DNA of 64,000 nucleotides from Pseudomonas sp. B28(2017) (GCF_002113025.1 NZ_NEJH01000002.1:891466-955465), one strand, 5' to 3'. Numbered from the stretch's first letter, positions 1 through 8,714 are shown. Translations and numbers: made by a program. The notes: generated by a model not told the origin, from the letters alone.

Positions 1-19
1 TGATCAAACGAACGCCAGC

Positions 20-280
20 CTAACAGACCAGCGTGCCGGGAAAGCTCTCCGGGTCATCGCCGGACAGCGGCAGCGCGGCATTGTACGCGGTGATCAGCTC
101 GCGGGCGTATTCGGCCTGGTCGTTCTCGACCGACAGCCCGAGCAGGCCATAGATCGGCAACTCGCCGCTGCCCCCGAGCAAATCACGGCCCACCAGATGC
201 GCCTCGATACCTTCGCTGGCGAGCATGCCTTGCAGCAACTCGCCTTCCATCAGGTTTTCCGGATCGTAGATGCGCTGCAT
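20..280 (-). CDS. DUF2007 domain protein
   Basis: This 86-residue protein starts MQRIYDPENL and has the short alpha/beta pattern of the DUF2007 family, called putative signal-transducing proteins. Residues 9-30 (the EGELLQGMLASEGIEAHLVG stretch) carry the typical family core. There is no signal peptide or membrane segment, so it is probably cytoplasmic. It lies 9 bp downstream of a small cysteine-rich gene in the same direction, so the two are probably co-transcribed. The family's molecular role is unknown and nothing here adds to it. The assignment rests on pattern recognition only. Confidence 0.8.
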   Translation of the reverse strand: MQRIYDPENLMEGELLQGMLASEGIEAHLVGRDLLGGSGELPIYGLLGLSVENDQAEYARELITAYNAALPLSGDDPESFPGTLVC

Positions 281-289
281 ACACGCCCC

Positions 290-472
290 TCACTCGTTTT
301 CACTGAACACTTCGAGATGCCATTCCTCTCCATGAACCTGCAACACGAACGTTATCGGCCGGCAGCACACCTGGCAGTCCTCGATGTAGGTCTGATCGCC
401 ACCGGACAAATCCAGAGTAGTCTCTACCTCCTCACCACAATACGGACATTCATACAGCGCGTTTTCCAGCAT
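290..472 (-). CDS. CPXCG-motif small cysteine-rich protein
   Basis: The product is about 60 residues starting MLENALYECPYCGEE. It has CPYCG at residues 9-13 and a second DCQVCC cluster at residues 32-37, a layout suited to binding one zinc ion. The frame stays open upstream to 604, but the extra residues look non-coding and the Cys protein is complete from 472, so I place the start there. It is divergent from the acyltransferase gene at 611 and probably forms a two-gene unit with the DUF2007 gene. Its function is not known. Confidence 0.8.
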   Translation of the reverse strand: MLENALYECPYCGEEVETTLDLSGGDQTYIEDCQVCCRPITFVLQVHGEEWHLEVFSENE

Positions 473-610
473 CGCAGTCTCCCAGGTGACTTGTGCGTAT
501 AATCGCCGGTCTATTTGCAGGGCTATTTTTGTCTGGCTACTTTTCAGACCGTGCCCCGCCGGTTTTCGATCAAAACCTTTACTTACCCTAGCCGTTTCTA
601 ACAAGAGAGC

Positions 611-1777
611 ATGATGGGCGAATTCGATGCCATCCGACCTTACGACGACAGTGAAGTCCCGGCAGTGCTGGCACGGCTGCTCGGCGACAAGGCGTTTCTA
701 GATATCCTCACCCACTTCCGCTTCCCGCGTTTCGCCGGCGCTTTAGGCTGGGCGCTCAAACCTCTTATAGCCCATCGGCTGCGCCGTGAGTTTGCCGGCG
801 TGACCTCCGTGGCCACGTTACAGGACAAAGTCGAGCATTACGTCGACCATACCATCGAGCGTGCCACCGACGGTGTCACCTATACCGGGGTGGAGCAATT
901 CAAGTCCGGCAGCGCCTACCTGTTTATCGCCAACCACCGCGATATCGTGATGGACCCGGCCTTCGTCAACTATGCCGTGTATCACGCCGGTCTGCCGACC
1001 CCGCGCATTGCCATTGGCGACAACCTGCTGCAAAAGCCTTTCGTCAGCGACCTGATGCGCCTGAACAAGAGCTTCATCGTGCACCGCTCGATCAGCGGGC
1101 GTCGGGAGAAAATGGCGGCCTATCAATTGCTGTCGGCGTACATCAACCATTCGATCCGCAACGATTGCGCCTCGATCTGGATTGCCCAGGCCGAGGGGCG
1201 TGCCAAGGACGGTGACGACCGCACCGAATCGGCGATCCTCAAGATGTTCCACATGAGCCGCAAGGACGAGCCGTTCGGTGAAGTCATTCAGTCGCTGAAT
1301 CTGACCCCTGTGTCGATCAGCTACGAATACGACCCGTGCGATCAGGCCAAGGCCCGCGAGCTTTACATCCGCGCCACCACCGGCAGCTACACCAAGGTGC
1401 CGGGCGAGGATGACGTGAGCATCGCCAAGGGCATCACCGGCTACAAGGGCCGGGTGCATGTGAACTTTGCCGCGCCCATCACCGACCTGTTCGAAGACAC
1501 CAAGCAATTGGCGGTCGAGATGGACAAGCAAATCCTCAGTGGCTATCGCTTGTTCCCGGTGCATTACCTGGCTTATGCGCAGTGGAAGGACGCTGACCCG
1601 CAACTGCAGGTACCAAAAGCTGCGCAAGTGTTCCCGGCCGAAGAACTGACCAAGGCCCAGGAAGAATGGCAACGCCGCCTGGACGCCTGCCCCGAAGAGC
1701 ATCGTCCATTCCTGGTGCTGCAATATGCGACGCCGGTACGCAACCAGTACCGGGTGAAGGCAGGGTTACCGCTGTAA
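611..1777 (+). CDS. PlsC-type acyltransferase (putative 1-acylglycerol-3-phosphate acyltransferase family)
   Basis: This 388-residue protein has a PlsC/LPLAT core. An NHRDIVMDP motif at about residues 118-126 stands in the place of the catalytic NHxxxxD box, and a later AEGRAKDGDD segment fits the substrate-binding block (EGTR-like in classic PlsC). The box reads His-x5-Asp rather than the usual His-x4-Asp, so the acceptor may not be lysophosphatidate. An acyl-transfer role at the inner membrane is inferred from the family. There is an AAGAGAG ribosome site before the ATG; a second ATG follows immediately at 614. The gene ends at a strong terminator shared with the convergent gene. Confidence 0.8.
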   Translation: MMGEFDAIRPYDDSEVPAVLARLLGDKAFLDILTHFRFPRFAGALGWALKPLIAHRLRREFAGVTSVATLQDKVEHYVDHTIERATDGVTYTGVEQFKSGSAYLFIANHRDIVMDPAFVNYAVYHAGLPTPRIAIGDNLLQKPFVSDLMRLNKSFIVHRSISGRREKMAAYQLLSAYINHSIRNDCASIWIAQAEGRAKDGDDRTESAILKMFHMSRKDEPFGEVIQSLNLTPVSISYEYDPCDQAKARELYIRATTGSYTKVPGEDDVSIAKGITGYKGRVHVNFAAPITDLFEDTKQLAVEMDKQILSGYRLFPVHYLAYAQWKDADPQLQVPKAAQVFPAEELTKAQEEWQRRLDACPEEHRPFLVLQYATPVRNQYRVKAGLPL

Positions 1778-1797
1778 GCGGTTTCGGCCAGACGCAA

Positions 1798-1825
1798 AAA
1801 CGGCGCCCTTGAGGCGCCGTTTTTT
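1798..1825. terminator. Bidirectional intrinsic terminator
   Basis: A perfect 7-bp stem CGGCGCC/GGCGCCG with a CTTGA loop is flanked by A-rich and T-rich runs (TTTTTT at 1820-1825). It lies between the convergent acyltransferase and small membrane-protein genes and can serve both. Confidence 0.85.
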
Positions 1826-1853
1826 GTATCTGCGAGGGTGCTGCATCAAGACT

Positions 1854-2132
1854 TCAGACCTGCGTACTGATCCAAGACACCAGCAACGCCATCCCCATGC
1901 AGGCAAAACCGAAAATGTAGAAAAACCGGTTCCTGCGCAAGGTCGCCCAGTCCAGCGTAGGCTCTACGTTGGGACTGCTCTGGCGCTGCATCTGCAAACT
2001 GGCCATCGCGCGCAGTTCGCGACGACGGGTGGCGTGCAGCAACCAGCCGCCCGGGAAGGCAAAGAGCAAGGCCAGCAGATTGATCAATTTGGCGGGATGG
2101 GCGGTAAACAGCGTCATCAAGTGCAGCGACAT
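1854..2132 (-). CDS. Small two-helix membrane protein, function unknown
   Basis: The product is 92 residues starting MSLHLMTLFT. A hydrophobic segment at about residues 14-32 is followed by a basic stretch (ATRRREL) and a polar linker, with a second hydrophobic segment near residues 70-88. Both ends therefore probably face the same side of the inner membrane. A GAGG site six bases upstream supports the ATG at 2132 over an in-frame TTG at 2144. I do not recognise a named family. It is convergent with the acyltransferase gene and shares its terminator. Confidence 0.65.
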   Translation of the reverse strand: MSLHLMTLFTAHPAKLINLLALLFAFPGGWLLHATRRRELRAMASLQMQRQSSPNVEPTLDWATLRRNRFFYIFGFACMGMALLVSWISTQV

Positions 2133-2322
2133 CACAAACCTCAAGTAAAACAGGTGGCAGGTGCCGGACCGGCGACCGCGGCGCGAATTCTACCGAAAGC
2201 CCGCGCCCCTGCCCTCTGTTTCCGACAAATAACGAAGCAATCGATCAAAGGCTGTCCTGAGTCACGGCATCGTCATCTGTATCGGCGACCATGCGCGCCT
2301 CGAAACCGACAGGGACCACGTC

Positions 2323-2529
2323 ATGCTCCACGCCGAAAACCAGGATCGTCTTTACCTAATCACCCCCAGCGAAGAACAGCAAGCCCTCGTCGGCAGCCTC
2401 GCTTTCAACGTTCAAGACCGCCATTGGCTGGTGTATTGCGCCTTGGGTGGACATCAACATGCGGACTTGCCGGAAACGGATTTGCTGACGGGTGTGAGTG
2501 TGCTGGACTTCTACTCCGAGGCAGCCTGA
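2323..2529 (+). CDS. Small hypothetical protein, start uncertain
   Basis: From the ATG this encodes 68 residues starting MLHAENQDRLYL, soluble and acidic, with no recognised domain. The same frame is open back to a TAA at 2230-2232, and the upstream codons read like protein (HGIVICIGDHARLETD). A good AAAGG ribosome site at 2247-2251 sits five bases before an in-frame CTG at 2257, with no ATG, GTG or TTG between. The true product may therefore be about 90 residues from a CTG start. It is followed by a terminator at 2584. Confidence 0.5.
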   Translation: MLHAENQDRLYLITPSEEQQALVGSLAFNVQDRHWLVYCALGGHQHADLPETDLLTGVSVLDFYSEAA

Positions 2530-2583
2530 CACAACCATTCCCACATTTGCTCAGTGTGAATCCGACTCAACCCAACAGACATG

Positions 2584-2619
2584 AAAAAGCCCGGAACCAT
2601 CGCTGGCACCGGGCTTTTT
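2584..2619. terminator. Bidirectional intrinsic terminator
   Basis: The AAAAAGCCCGG arm at 2584-2594 pairs with CCGGGCTTTTT at 2609-2619. It separates the small plus-strand gene from the minus-strand lipoprotein gene and can act for both. Confidence 0.85.
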
Positions 2620-2634
2620 CACATCCCGCGAAGA

Positions 2635-3219
2635 TTACTCGCCGAGAATCTGGCCCACGGTCGGGTCCTTGAACAGGCGGGTCAACGCATCGCTCAACAC
2701 ATCGCTGACCAGCTTGGTGTTGGTTTCCTGATTCGGCGCCATACCGAAGCGCTGATCCAGGGATGAGCCATAACGGCCGCTGTAGCGACGGTTGGCGTTC
2801 TGCACATCGGAGCGGAACGTCGCGCCGATGGTGGCCTCGGTCACGTACAGACCTTCCTTGGGCGACTGGTACTTCAACTCTGCCAGGGTCACGGTCAGTT
2901 GCGGTGCATTCATGGCGTTGTTCGTCGGGGTAAAGCCCAACAGACGCACGGCGGCTTCAGCCTGGGCCTGCAGCTTAGGCAGGATCTGCGCGCCCTGCAC
3001 GGTGATCGCGCTGGTCTCCGGATACAGGCCGCCACGGGTACCCAGTGTCGGCGACGGACGACCGTCCACTACACGTACCACAACGGGCTGGCCATGGCCG
3101 ACCGGGGCCAACTGGGCGGTCAACTTGGGTTCCGGGCTCAGTTGTTGCGGGCTGTGGGCGCAGCCAACCAGGGTCAAACTGGTCACAGTGATCAAACCGA
3201 ACAACAGGCGTTGCAACAT
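2635..3219 (-). CDS. yajG: YajG-family outer-membrane lipoprotein
   Basis: The product is 194 residues starting MLQRLLFGLI. Its signal peptide ends in a lipobox LVGC, with Cys20 the likely lipidated residue. The mature part contains VVRVVDGRPSPTLGTRGG, typical of the YajG group of lipoproteins, followed by a mixed alpha/beta domain. I place the start at 3219 because the lipoprotein signal begins there; the open frame upstream to 3318 adds a non-signal leader. YajG proteins are lipoproteins of unknown function, sometimes located next to peptidoglycan-recycling genes. Nothing here refines the role. Confidence 0.8.
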   Translation of the reverse strand: MLQRLLFGLITVTSLTLVGCAHSPQQLSPEPKLTAQLAPVGHGQPVVVRVVDGRPSPTLGTRGGLYPETSAITVQGAQILPKLQAQAEAAVRLLGFTPTNNAMNAPQLTVTLAELKYQSPKEGLYVTEATIGATFRSDVQNANRRYSGRYGSSLDQRFGMAPNQETNTKLVSDVLSDALTRLFKDPTVGQILGE

Positions 3220-3424
3220 GCTCTTCTCTCCAGAATCAGGCACAAACAGGCCGGCAGTATAGCGGTGCGCCACTGTGGGGAACCAGCACCTCACAGTGTT
3301 TGATGAAGTCTTTGACAACTCCTTGGGAAAGCGGTTCTTGTCACCTGTCTGTCATCACTCATACACTTGCACGTAACGGCTAGTGGGCTATTTTCACAAC
3401 AACCACCCCACAAGGTAAATTGCC

Positions 3425-3664
3425 ATGCGATACCTCGTTTCGTTGTTCGCACCACGCCCACTGCACCGCTGCTTTGCCCTGCTCGACAGCAATGGCCATT
3501 GCCAGGCCTTCAAGCAGTGCAGCCTCCAGCCCATGGGCGATGGCTGGGTTGAAGTCGAAGAGATCCGCCTGAACTGGCTGAATCAGCCGCTGCCGGCCGG
3601 TGCCCACGTCGTTTCGCAACAGCACCAGCCACGCTCGCGAGCACAGCAATTGATGACGACCTGA
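3425..3664 (+). CDS. Conserved small protein, function unknown
   Basis: This 79-residue protein starts MRYLVSLFAPRPLHRCF and contains a Cys/Trp-rich middle (HCQAFKQCS, GDGWVEVEEIRLNWL). An AAGG site lies about seven bases before the ATG. It has no signal peptide by eye, no membrane segment and no domain I can name. It stands alone between the YajG-like gene and the long spacer upstream of mqo. Composition is like its neighbours, so I take it as a real small gene. Confidence 0.6.
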   Translation: MRYLVSLFAPRPLHRCFALLDSNGHCQAFKQCSLQPMGDGWVEVEEIRLNWLNQPLPAGAHVVSQQHQPRSRAQQLMTT

Positions 3665-4401
3665 CCAAACACCTAATAAAAGTCATTAAACACGACCATT
3701 TCCCTGCGTTTCTTAGATACAATCTCCCCCCGATTATAAGGACGTCTCCTGATCGGGCCTCGCAGCATCGTCAATGCGCTTGTGTTGACACCCCGCACTG
3801 CCCACAGAGAGCCGCCCACACAGATCGAGTGAAGCTGGCGCGCTTGCTGTTTCGTTGAGCAAAACCTCCACTTTTCGCGAATCTGCAGAGCTGTCATTAC
3901 GCTCGGTCACTGAGCTGTTTGCCCGTTTTGCCTGCCTTGTATCTCATGGCGGCAATCCATCCGGGCACGGTGCCAGGCTGGGACAGCCCTTTTTGAGGTT
4001 CACGTCTTCAAAAGAGCGTGAAAAAAACGGGTTTTCACAACTTCACAAGAGTGTGGCGAGCAAATGAATAGTTTTGCGTCTGAACATGCACCATTAGCGT
4101 CTACAACAGCCCAACGACACAGGACCGAGTATTCCTCGAACACCGGAGCCTGAAGCCTGTCCGCTACGGATTTGGTTGCACAAACGGACGTATCGACCAT
4201 AAGTCGAATTGCCTCCCGCGCGCTGAAATGAGTTCATATGGCTCATAGGCCCGGCAGGTAGCGTCCGTCGAAGTTGCGATAAATTGCGAAGATTCGGACA
4301 TGGCGACACTGCCATGGGTACCTGGGGCAACACTGACACGCCCCGTCACTCCTGGCAGCCATGCCGACAATTTGGTGCTGCAGATTTTGGAGACGCGTTA
4401 A
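3665..4401. other. Long spacer upstream of mqo, no convincing gene; possible leader or small RNA
   Basis: No open frame here has a good ribosome site and coding composition. Several features suggest transcription. There is a TACAAT -10-like box at about 3719-3724, a TATAAG box near 3734, and a short GC stem GGCTG-GGA-CAGCC followed by CTTTTT at 3976-3994 that resembles a terminator. A 30-codon frame starts with ATG at 4063 and ends at a TGA near 4155 but has no clear ribosome site. The right part must hold the mqo promoter. A long regulated leader or a small RNA is possible but unproven. Confidence 0.5.
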
Positions 4402-5910
4402 ATGGCGCATAACGAAGCAGTCGACGTAGTACTGGTTGGGGCCGGCATCATGAGTGCCACCCTGGCGGTACTGCTCAAAGAGCTCGACCCCGCGATCACG
4501 CTGGAAGTCGTCGAGCTGATGGATTCCGGTGCCGCGGAGAGTTCCAACCCATGGAACAACGCCGGTACCGGTCACGCCGGGCTGTGTGAGCTCAACTACA
4601 CGCCGCAGGCAGCCAATGGCGCCGTCGACATCAAGAAAGCCGTGCACATCAACACCCAGTTCGAGGTGTCGAAGCAGTTCTGGTCGTACCTGACCCGAAA
4701 AGGCACGTTCGGCTCGTGCAAATCATTTATCAGCCCGGTGCCACACCTGAGTTTCGTGCAGGGCGACAGCGGCGTGTCCTTCCTCAAGGAACGCTTCAAG
4801 GTGCTGAGCAAGCACCACGCCTTCGCCGACATGGAATACACCGAAGACAAGGCCAAAATGGCCGAGTGGATGCCGCTGATGATGCCTGGCCGCGACCCTG
4901 GCGAAACCCTCGCCGCGACCCGCGTGATCAATGGCACCGACGTCAACTTCGGCGCCCTGACCAACCAGTTGCTCAAGCACCTGACCAGTGCACCCGATGC
5001 CCAGGTCAAGTACTGCAAGCGCGTGACTGGCCTCAAGCGCAGCAACGGCGGCTGGACCGTCAGCATCAAGGACGTCAACAGCGGCAATACCCGTGAAGTC
5101 GACGCAAAATTCGTCTTCCTCGGCGCTGGCGGCGCGGCACTGCCGCTGCTGCAAGCCTCAGGCATCGAAGAAAGCAAAGGCTTCGGCGGCTTCCCGATCA
5201 GCGGCCAGTGGCTGCGTTGCGACAACCCGGAAGTGGTCAAGCACCACCAGGCCAAGGTCTACAGCCAGGCCGCAGTGGGTTCTCCACCCATGTCCGTGCC
5301 GCACCTTGACACCCGCGTAGTCGATGGCAAGAAATCCCTGCTGTTCGGACCGTACGCCGGCTTCACCACCAAGTTCCTCAAGCACGGTTCCTTCATGGAC
5401 CTGCCGATGTCGGTTCGCGCCGGCAACATCGGCCCGATGCTCGCCGTGGCGAAAAACAACATGGACCTGACCAAGTACCTGGTCAGCGAAGTGATGCAGT
5501 CGATGGAGCAGCGCCTGGATTCCCTGCGTCGCTTCTACCCGCAGGCGAAACCCGAAGACTGGCGCCTGGAAGTGGCCGGCCAACGGGTGCAGATCATCAA
5601 GAAAGACCCGAAAAAAGGCGGCATCCTGCAATTCGGTACCGAACTGGTCGCGGCCAAGGACGGTTCCCTGGCGGCACTGCTCGGCGCCTCTCCAGGTGCT
5701 TCGGTGACCGTTTCGATCATGCTCGAGCTGATCGAAAAATGCTTCCCGAGCAAAGCCAAGGGCGAATGGGCCACCAAACTGGCCGAAATTTTCCCGGCCC
5801 GGGAAAAGGTTCTGGAAACCGACGCTGCGCTGTATCGCAAGATCAACGCGCAGAACAACGTTGCCCTGGAACTGGTTGAAGCCAGCAGCGAGACCGAAAG
5901 CTACGCTTGA
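4402..5910 (+). CDS. mqo: Malate:quinone oxidoreductase
   Basis: This 502-residue flavoprotein oxidises malate to oxaloacetate and passes electrons to quinone at the inner membrane, as part of the TCA cycle. The N-terminus has the FAD-binding fold ([19 protein letters not shown], residues 10-28), followed by the Mqo signature around [22 protein letters not shown] and a C-terminal [10 protein letters not shown] segment. The length is normal for Mqo. A GGAG site precedes the ATG. The gene is monocistronic, with a long upstream spacer and a strong terminator right after it. It corresponds to mqoB (PA4640) by position. Confidence 0.97.
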   Translation: MAHNEAVDVVLVGAGIMSATLAVLLKELDPAITLEVVELMDSGAAESSNPWNNAGTGHAGLCELNYTPQAANGAVDIKKAVHINTQFEVSKQFWSYLTRKGTFGSCKSFISPVPHLSFVQGDSGVSFLKERFKVLSKHHAFADMEYTEDKAKMAEWMPLMMPGRDPGETLAATRVINGTDVNFGALTNQLLKHLTSAPDAQVKYCKRVTGLKRSNGGWTVSIKDVNSGNTREVDAKFVFLGAGGAALPLLQASGIEESKGFGGFPISGQWLRCDNPEVVKHHQAKVYSQAAVGSPPMSVPHLDTRVVDGKKSLLFGPYAGFTTKFLKHGSFMDLPMSVRAGNIGPMLAVAKNNMDLTKYLVSEVMQSMEQRLDSLRRFYPQAKPEDWRLEVAGQRVQIIKKDPKKGGILQFGTELVAAKDGSLAALLGASPGASVTVSIMLELIEKCFPSKAKGEWATKLAEIFPAREKVLETDAALYRKINAQNNVALELVEASSETESYA

Positions 5911-5922
5911 TTCGGCGCCATG

Positions 5923-5960
5923 AAAAACGCCCCGTTCTCACTGAGGCGGGGCGTTTTTTT
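5923..5960. terminator. Intrinsic terminator after mqo
   Basis: The AAAAACGCCCCG arm at 5923-5934 pairs with CGGGGCG at 5947-5953, followed by seven T. It lies between convergent genes and can serve both strands. Confidence 0.9.
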
Positions 5961-5974
5961 ATGGCTGTATTTAC

Positions 5975-6262
5975 TCAGCTGCGAGCCTTTTCGATCAGCT
6001 CGATGTAATCCGCCGCGTTGCGCTGATCCTTGATCAGGGCAATGAAGTCATTGCCGTGCTCATCCTTGCCATTCACGTCGTAACCCGCTTCGACGAAAAA
6101 CGTCAGGAAACGCTCGAAATCGTCGATGCGCAGGCCACGGTAGGCCTTGACCAGTTTGTGCAGGGACGGAGAAGTCGCGCCGACCGGTTCGAAATCGAGG
6201 AACAACTTGATCTGCTCATCGCCGATCTCGTCACCAATCACTTGTTTTTTATCTTTACGCAT
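5975..6262 (-). CDS. PA4642-family conserved protein
   Basis: This 95-residue protein starts MRKDKKQVIGDEIGDEQIKLF. It is acidic, helical by eye, and lacks a signal peptide. The sequence and the position next to mqo match the PA4642 family of pseudomonads, whose function is unknown. The repeated short helices with GYDVNGKDEHGNDFIALI look a little like an ankyrin-type turn, but one copy is not enough to call a repeat. A GGAG site lies six bases before the ATG. Confidence 0.75.
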   Translation of the reverse strand: MRKDKKQVIGDEIGDEQIKLFLDFEPVGATSPSLHKLVKAYRGLRIDDFERFLTFFVEAGYDVNGKDEHGNDFIALIKDQRNAADYIELIEKARS

Positions 6263-6325
6263 TGCCGACTCCAGCTCGCAGACATTTCACGGGGCGGGCA
6301 GTTTACCCCTGCGCAGGCAAAGGGC

Positions 6326-6811
6326 TCAACGCGCACGAGTGCTGCCGGTGTGCAGATCGGCCCAGACATGCCCATTGGCGTAGCTGAGAAACTGGCAATA
6401 CACCGTGTCGTTGCGCAACAAGTCGATCACCACCCGGTATTGCGCCAGCGGGTAATAGAGGGTCAGGGTCTTGCTCGGCTCATCGTAGACCGGCTTCTTC
6501 AGGCTTTTGCTTTCGCCATCGAAATTGACCAGCACCTGACTGATGGTGGCGCCCTTGTTCAGGGATTTGCCCTTGAGTCGAATCATCAGCGGCGAAGTGA
6601 CCGGAATCGGCTGTTGACTGGATTGACGCTGGCTGCCGACCACCACCGAATACTCGGTAACCTGCAACAATTGTTGCTGTTCGGGTTCGCTGTCACGCAG
6701 GGTCAAGTCATCGGGCGGCAGGAACTGCGCGTGCATGGGCGCCGGCGCGGCAGCCAGAGGCAGGCTAAGGGTCAGCAACAGGGCGGCGCAACTGCGGATC
6801 AAAAGGCTCAT
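6326..6811 (-). CDS. Exported hypothetical protein
   Basis: The product is 161 residues starting MSLLIRSCAALLLTLSLPLAAAPAP, a clear Sec signal peptide with a likely cut after an Ala-x-Ala site near residues 20-24. The mature part is beta-rich (GQ-rich linker, then LTLYYPLAQYRVVIDLL) with no recognised motif. It is probably periplasmic. A GGAG site six bases upstream fixes the ATG at 6811; an in-frame TTG at 6823 is less likely. By position it resembles PA4643. I do not assign a function. Confidence 0.65.
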   Translation of the reverse strand: MSLLIRSCAALLLTLSLPLAAAPAPMHAQFLPPDDLTLRDSEPEQQQLLQVTEYSVVVGSQRQSSQQPIPVTSPLMIRLKGKSLNKGATISQVLVNFDGESKSLKKPVYDEPSKTLTLYYPLAQYRVVIDLLRNDTVYCQFLSYANGHVWADLHTGSTRAR

Positions 6812-6835
6812 GGCTGGCTCCAAGGGTGAACGCGT

Positions 6836-6863
6836 CCTGTAGGAGCGAGCCGGCTCCTACAGG
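6836..6863. repeat. REP-type palindrome
   Basis: The arm CCTGTAGGAGC at 6836-6846 is repeated inverted as GCTCCTACAGG at 6853-6863 around a GAGCCG loop. This is a single REP element of the fluorescent Pseudomonas type and could stabilise or end the cupin-gene transcript. Confidence 0.8.
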
Positions 6864-6875
6864 GTACAAAATCAA

Positions 6876-7349
6876 TCAGTCGAACTGCGCGCGCATCCAG
6901 GCCTGATATTCGGCAACACCGGGCTCGCCTTCGCGTGGCGCCCAATGCGCCAGTTCACCTTCACCGACCGGACGGTAAGGACCGGCCTTGCATTCGAACA
7001 TCAGGCTGTCGGCCTCCAGCACCACCAAACCGTGGAACACACCGGTTGGCAGGTCCACACCAACACAGTCGCCACCGGCCTGAAGCACGGTCTTGCTCAG
7101 CACCGTACCCGTCTCATCAAAGATCAACACGCCCAGCCGACCCTTGAGGACCAACAGGGTTTCGGCCTTGTTGTCGCCCAAATGCCGGTGAGGCGGGATA
7201 TACGTGGACGGCTGCAACCCCACCGCCATGCGATGGCAAGCGTCCTCCATCTGGTGGAAGTTGTGATGCTGGCGCCCACGAGGATTGGCCGCGGCTTTCC
7301 CGGCCAGCTCGGCGAACAAGGTCTGATCCAGAAAGCGAGGCGTATCCAT
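6876..7349 (-). CDS. WbuC-family cupin metalloprotein
   Basis: This 157-residue protein starts MDTPRFLDQTLFAEL. It has a cupin barrel with metal-ligand motif YIPPHRHLGDNKAE near residues 50-63 and a second motif around TGVFHGLVVLE. The N-terminal block RGRQHHNFHQMEDACHRM is the hallmark of WbuC-type cupins, which occur in sugar and antigen gene clusters and elsewhere. The reaction is not known. It starts four bases after the hpt stop, so it is almost certainly co-transcribed and translated with hpt. It corresponds to PA4644 by position. Confidence 0.8.
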   Translation of the reverse strand: MDTPRFLDQTLFAELAGKAAANPRGRQHHNFHQMEDACHRMAVGLQPSTYIPPHRHLGDNKAETLLVLKGRLGVLIFDETGTVLSKTVLQAGGDCVGVDLPTGVFHGLVVLEADSLMFECKAGPYRPVGEGELAHWAPREGEPGVAEYQAWMRAQFD

Positions 7350-7352
7350 GTC

Positions 7353-7910
7353 TTACATTCCTTTAACGGCGAAAATCCCGTTGGCATTACGCCAGTAGCC
7401 TTTGTAGTCCATGCCGTAACCGAAGATGTAGCGGTCGACGCACGGCAGGCCGACGAAGTCTGCCTTCAGGTCAGGGCGGGCCTTGCGGTCGTGGTCCTTG
7501 TCGATCAGCACGGCGGTGTGCACTTTGCGCGCGCCGGCGTGACGGCAGAAATCGATGATCGCACCCAGGGTGTGACCTTCGTCAAGGATGTCGTCGATGA
7601 TCAGCACGTCGCGGTCGATGAACGAGACTTCCGGCTTGGCTTTCCAGAACAGGTCGCCGCCGCTGGTTTCGTTGCGATAGCGGGTAGCGTGCAGATAGGA
7701 CGCTTCCAGCGGGAACTGCAGACAGGTCAGCAGTTTGCCGGAGAAGATCAGGCCGCCGTTCATCACGCAGAACACCACCGGGTTGCTGTCGGCCAATTGT
7801 TCGTTGATTTGTGCACCGACGCGGGCGATGGCGGCCTCGACTTCAGCTTCGGTGTACAGGCAGTCAGCCTCTCGCATGATTTGACGGATATGCTCGAGAT
7901 CAGCGGACAT
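7353..7910 (-). CDS. hpt: Hypoxanthine-guanine phosphoribosyltransferase
   Basis: This 185-residue enzyme joins hypoxanthine or guanine to PRPP to make IMP or GMP in purine salvage. The PRPP-binding loop VLIIDDILDEGHTLG lies at about residues 100-115, and the type I PRTase hood region carries the base-binding VGLPCVDRYIFGYGMDYKG near the C-terminus. I start it at the ATG at 7910 (MSADLEHIRQIM), since the upstream extension to 7967 is not family-like. It heads a two-gene unit with the WbuC cupin gene and is divergent from upp, a sensible pairing of salvage genes. Confidence 0.95.
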   Translation of the reverse strand: MSADLEHIRQIMREADCLYTEAEVEAAIARVGAQINEQLADSNPVVFCVMNGGLIFSGKLLTCLQFPLEASYLHATRYRNETSGGDLFWKAKPEVSFIDRDVLIIDDILDEGHTLGAIIDFCRHAGARKVHTAVLIDKDHDRKARPDLKADFVGLPCVDRYIFGYGMDYKGYWRNANGIFAVKGM

Positions 7911-8026
7911 GGCGCTCTCCAAGGGGGTTCGATTTCGGAAAAGCGGGCAAAGGTACGCATCCCGCACGGTCAGATCAAGCGTTTGTGGACTAACGTACTG
8001 TATGTCTATAGGACAACACCCTCGGA

Positions 8027-8038
8027 TAGATTAATCTA
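8027..8038. promoter_or_regulatory. Palindrome upstream of upp
   Basis: TAGATTAATCTA is a perfect 12-bp palindrome 35 bp before the upp start, in the divergent region with hpt, followed shortly by a T run. It could be an operator or part of a transcript hairpin. There is no direct evidence for either. Confidence 0.3.
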
Positions 8039-8073
8039 GGCCGGTTTTTTTGCCCGCCGCCGGAGCCTTTCCC

Positions 8074-8712
8074 ATGTCCATCCAAGAGATCCGCCACCCG
8101 CTGATCCGTCACAAACTTGGCCTTATGCGCCGTGCAGACATCAGCACCAAGAATTTCCGCGAGCTCGCTCAGGAAGTCGGCGCTCTGCTGACCTATGAAG
8201 CCACCAAAGACCTGCCGCTGGAAGCCTACGATATCGAAGGCTGGTGCGGCACCGTATCGGTCGAGAAAATCGCCGGCAAGAAAATCACTGTGGTACCGAT
8301 CCTGCGTGCTGGTATCGGCATGCTCGAAGGCGTGCTCAGCCTGATCCCGGGCGCCAAGGTCAGCGCCGTCGGCGTGGCTCGCAACGAGGAAACCCTTGAA
8401 GCCCACACCTACCTGGAAAAACTGGTACCGGAAATCGACGAACGCCTGGCGATGATCATCGACCCGATGCTTGCCACCGGCGGCTCGATGGTTGCCACCA
8501 TCGACCTGCTGAAAAAAGCCGGCTGCAAGGACATCCGCGCCATGGTGCTGGTCGCCGCGCCAGAAGGCATCGCTGTGGTTGAGAAAGCTCACCCGGACGT
8601 GATCATCTACACCGCTTCCATTGATCAAAAACTGAACGAACACGGTTACATCATCCCAGGGCTTGGCGATGCCGGTGACAAGATCTTCGGCACCAAGCAG
8701 AAGGACGCGTAA
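8074..8712 (+). CDS. upp: Uracil phosphoribosyltransferase
   Basis: This 212-residue enzyme makes UMP from uracil and PRPP. The N-terminus [18 protein letters not shown] and the PRPP loop [11 protein letters not shown] at about residues 129-139 are diagnostic, and the C-terminus [16 protein letters not shown] closes the uracil site. A GGAG site about eight bases upstream fixes the ATG at 8074. uraA follows after only two bases, so uptake and phosphoribosylation of uracil are coupled in one unit. Confidence 0.97.
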   Translation: MSIQEIRHPLIRHKLGLMRRADISTKNFRELAQEVGALLTYEATKDLPLEAYDIEGWCGTVSVEKIAGKKITVVPILRAGIGMLEGVLSLIPGAKVSAVGVARNEETLEAHTYLEKLVPEIDERLAMIIDPMLATGGSMVATIDLLKKAGCKDIRAMVLVAAPEGIAVVEKAHPDVIIYTASIDQKLNEHGYIIPGLGDAGDKIFGTKQKDA

Positions 8713-8714
8713 GC

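Noticed and set aside
1809..2672. 287-codon plus-strand frame after the acyltransferase
   Set aside because: Starts inside a terminator stem, is full of Arg/Pro/Gln runs, and overlaps a better-supported minus-strand membrane-protein gene and a small plus-strand gene in another frame.
4063..4155. 30-codon ORF upstream of mqo
   Set aside because: No clear ribosome site, and no similarity I can recognise; kept only as part of the spacer description.
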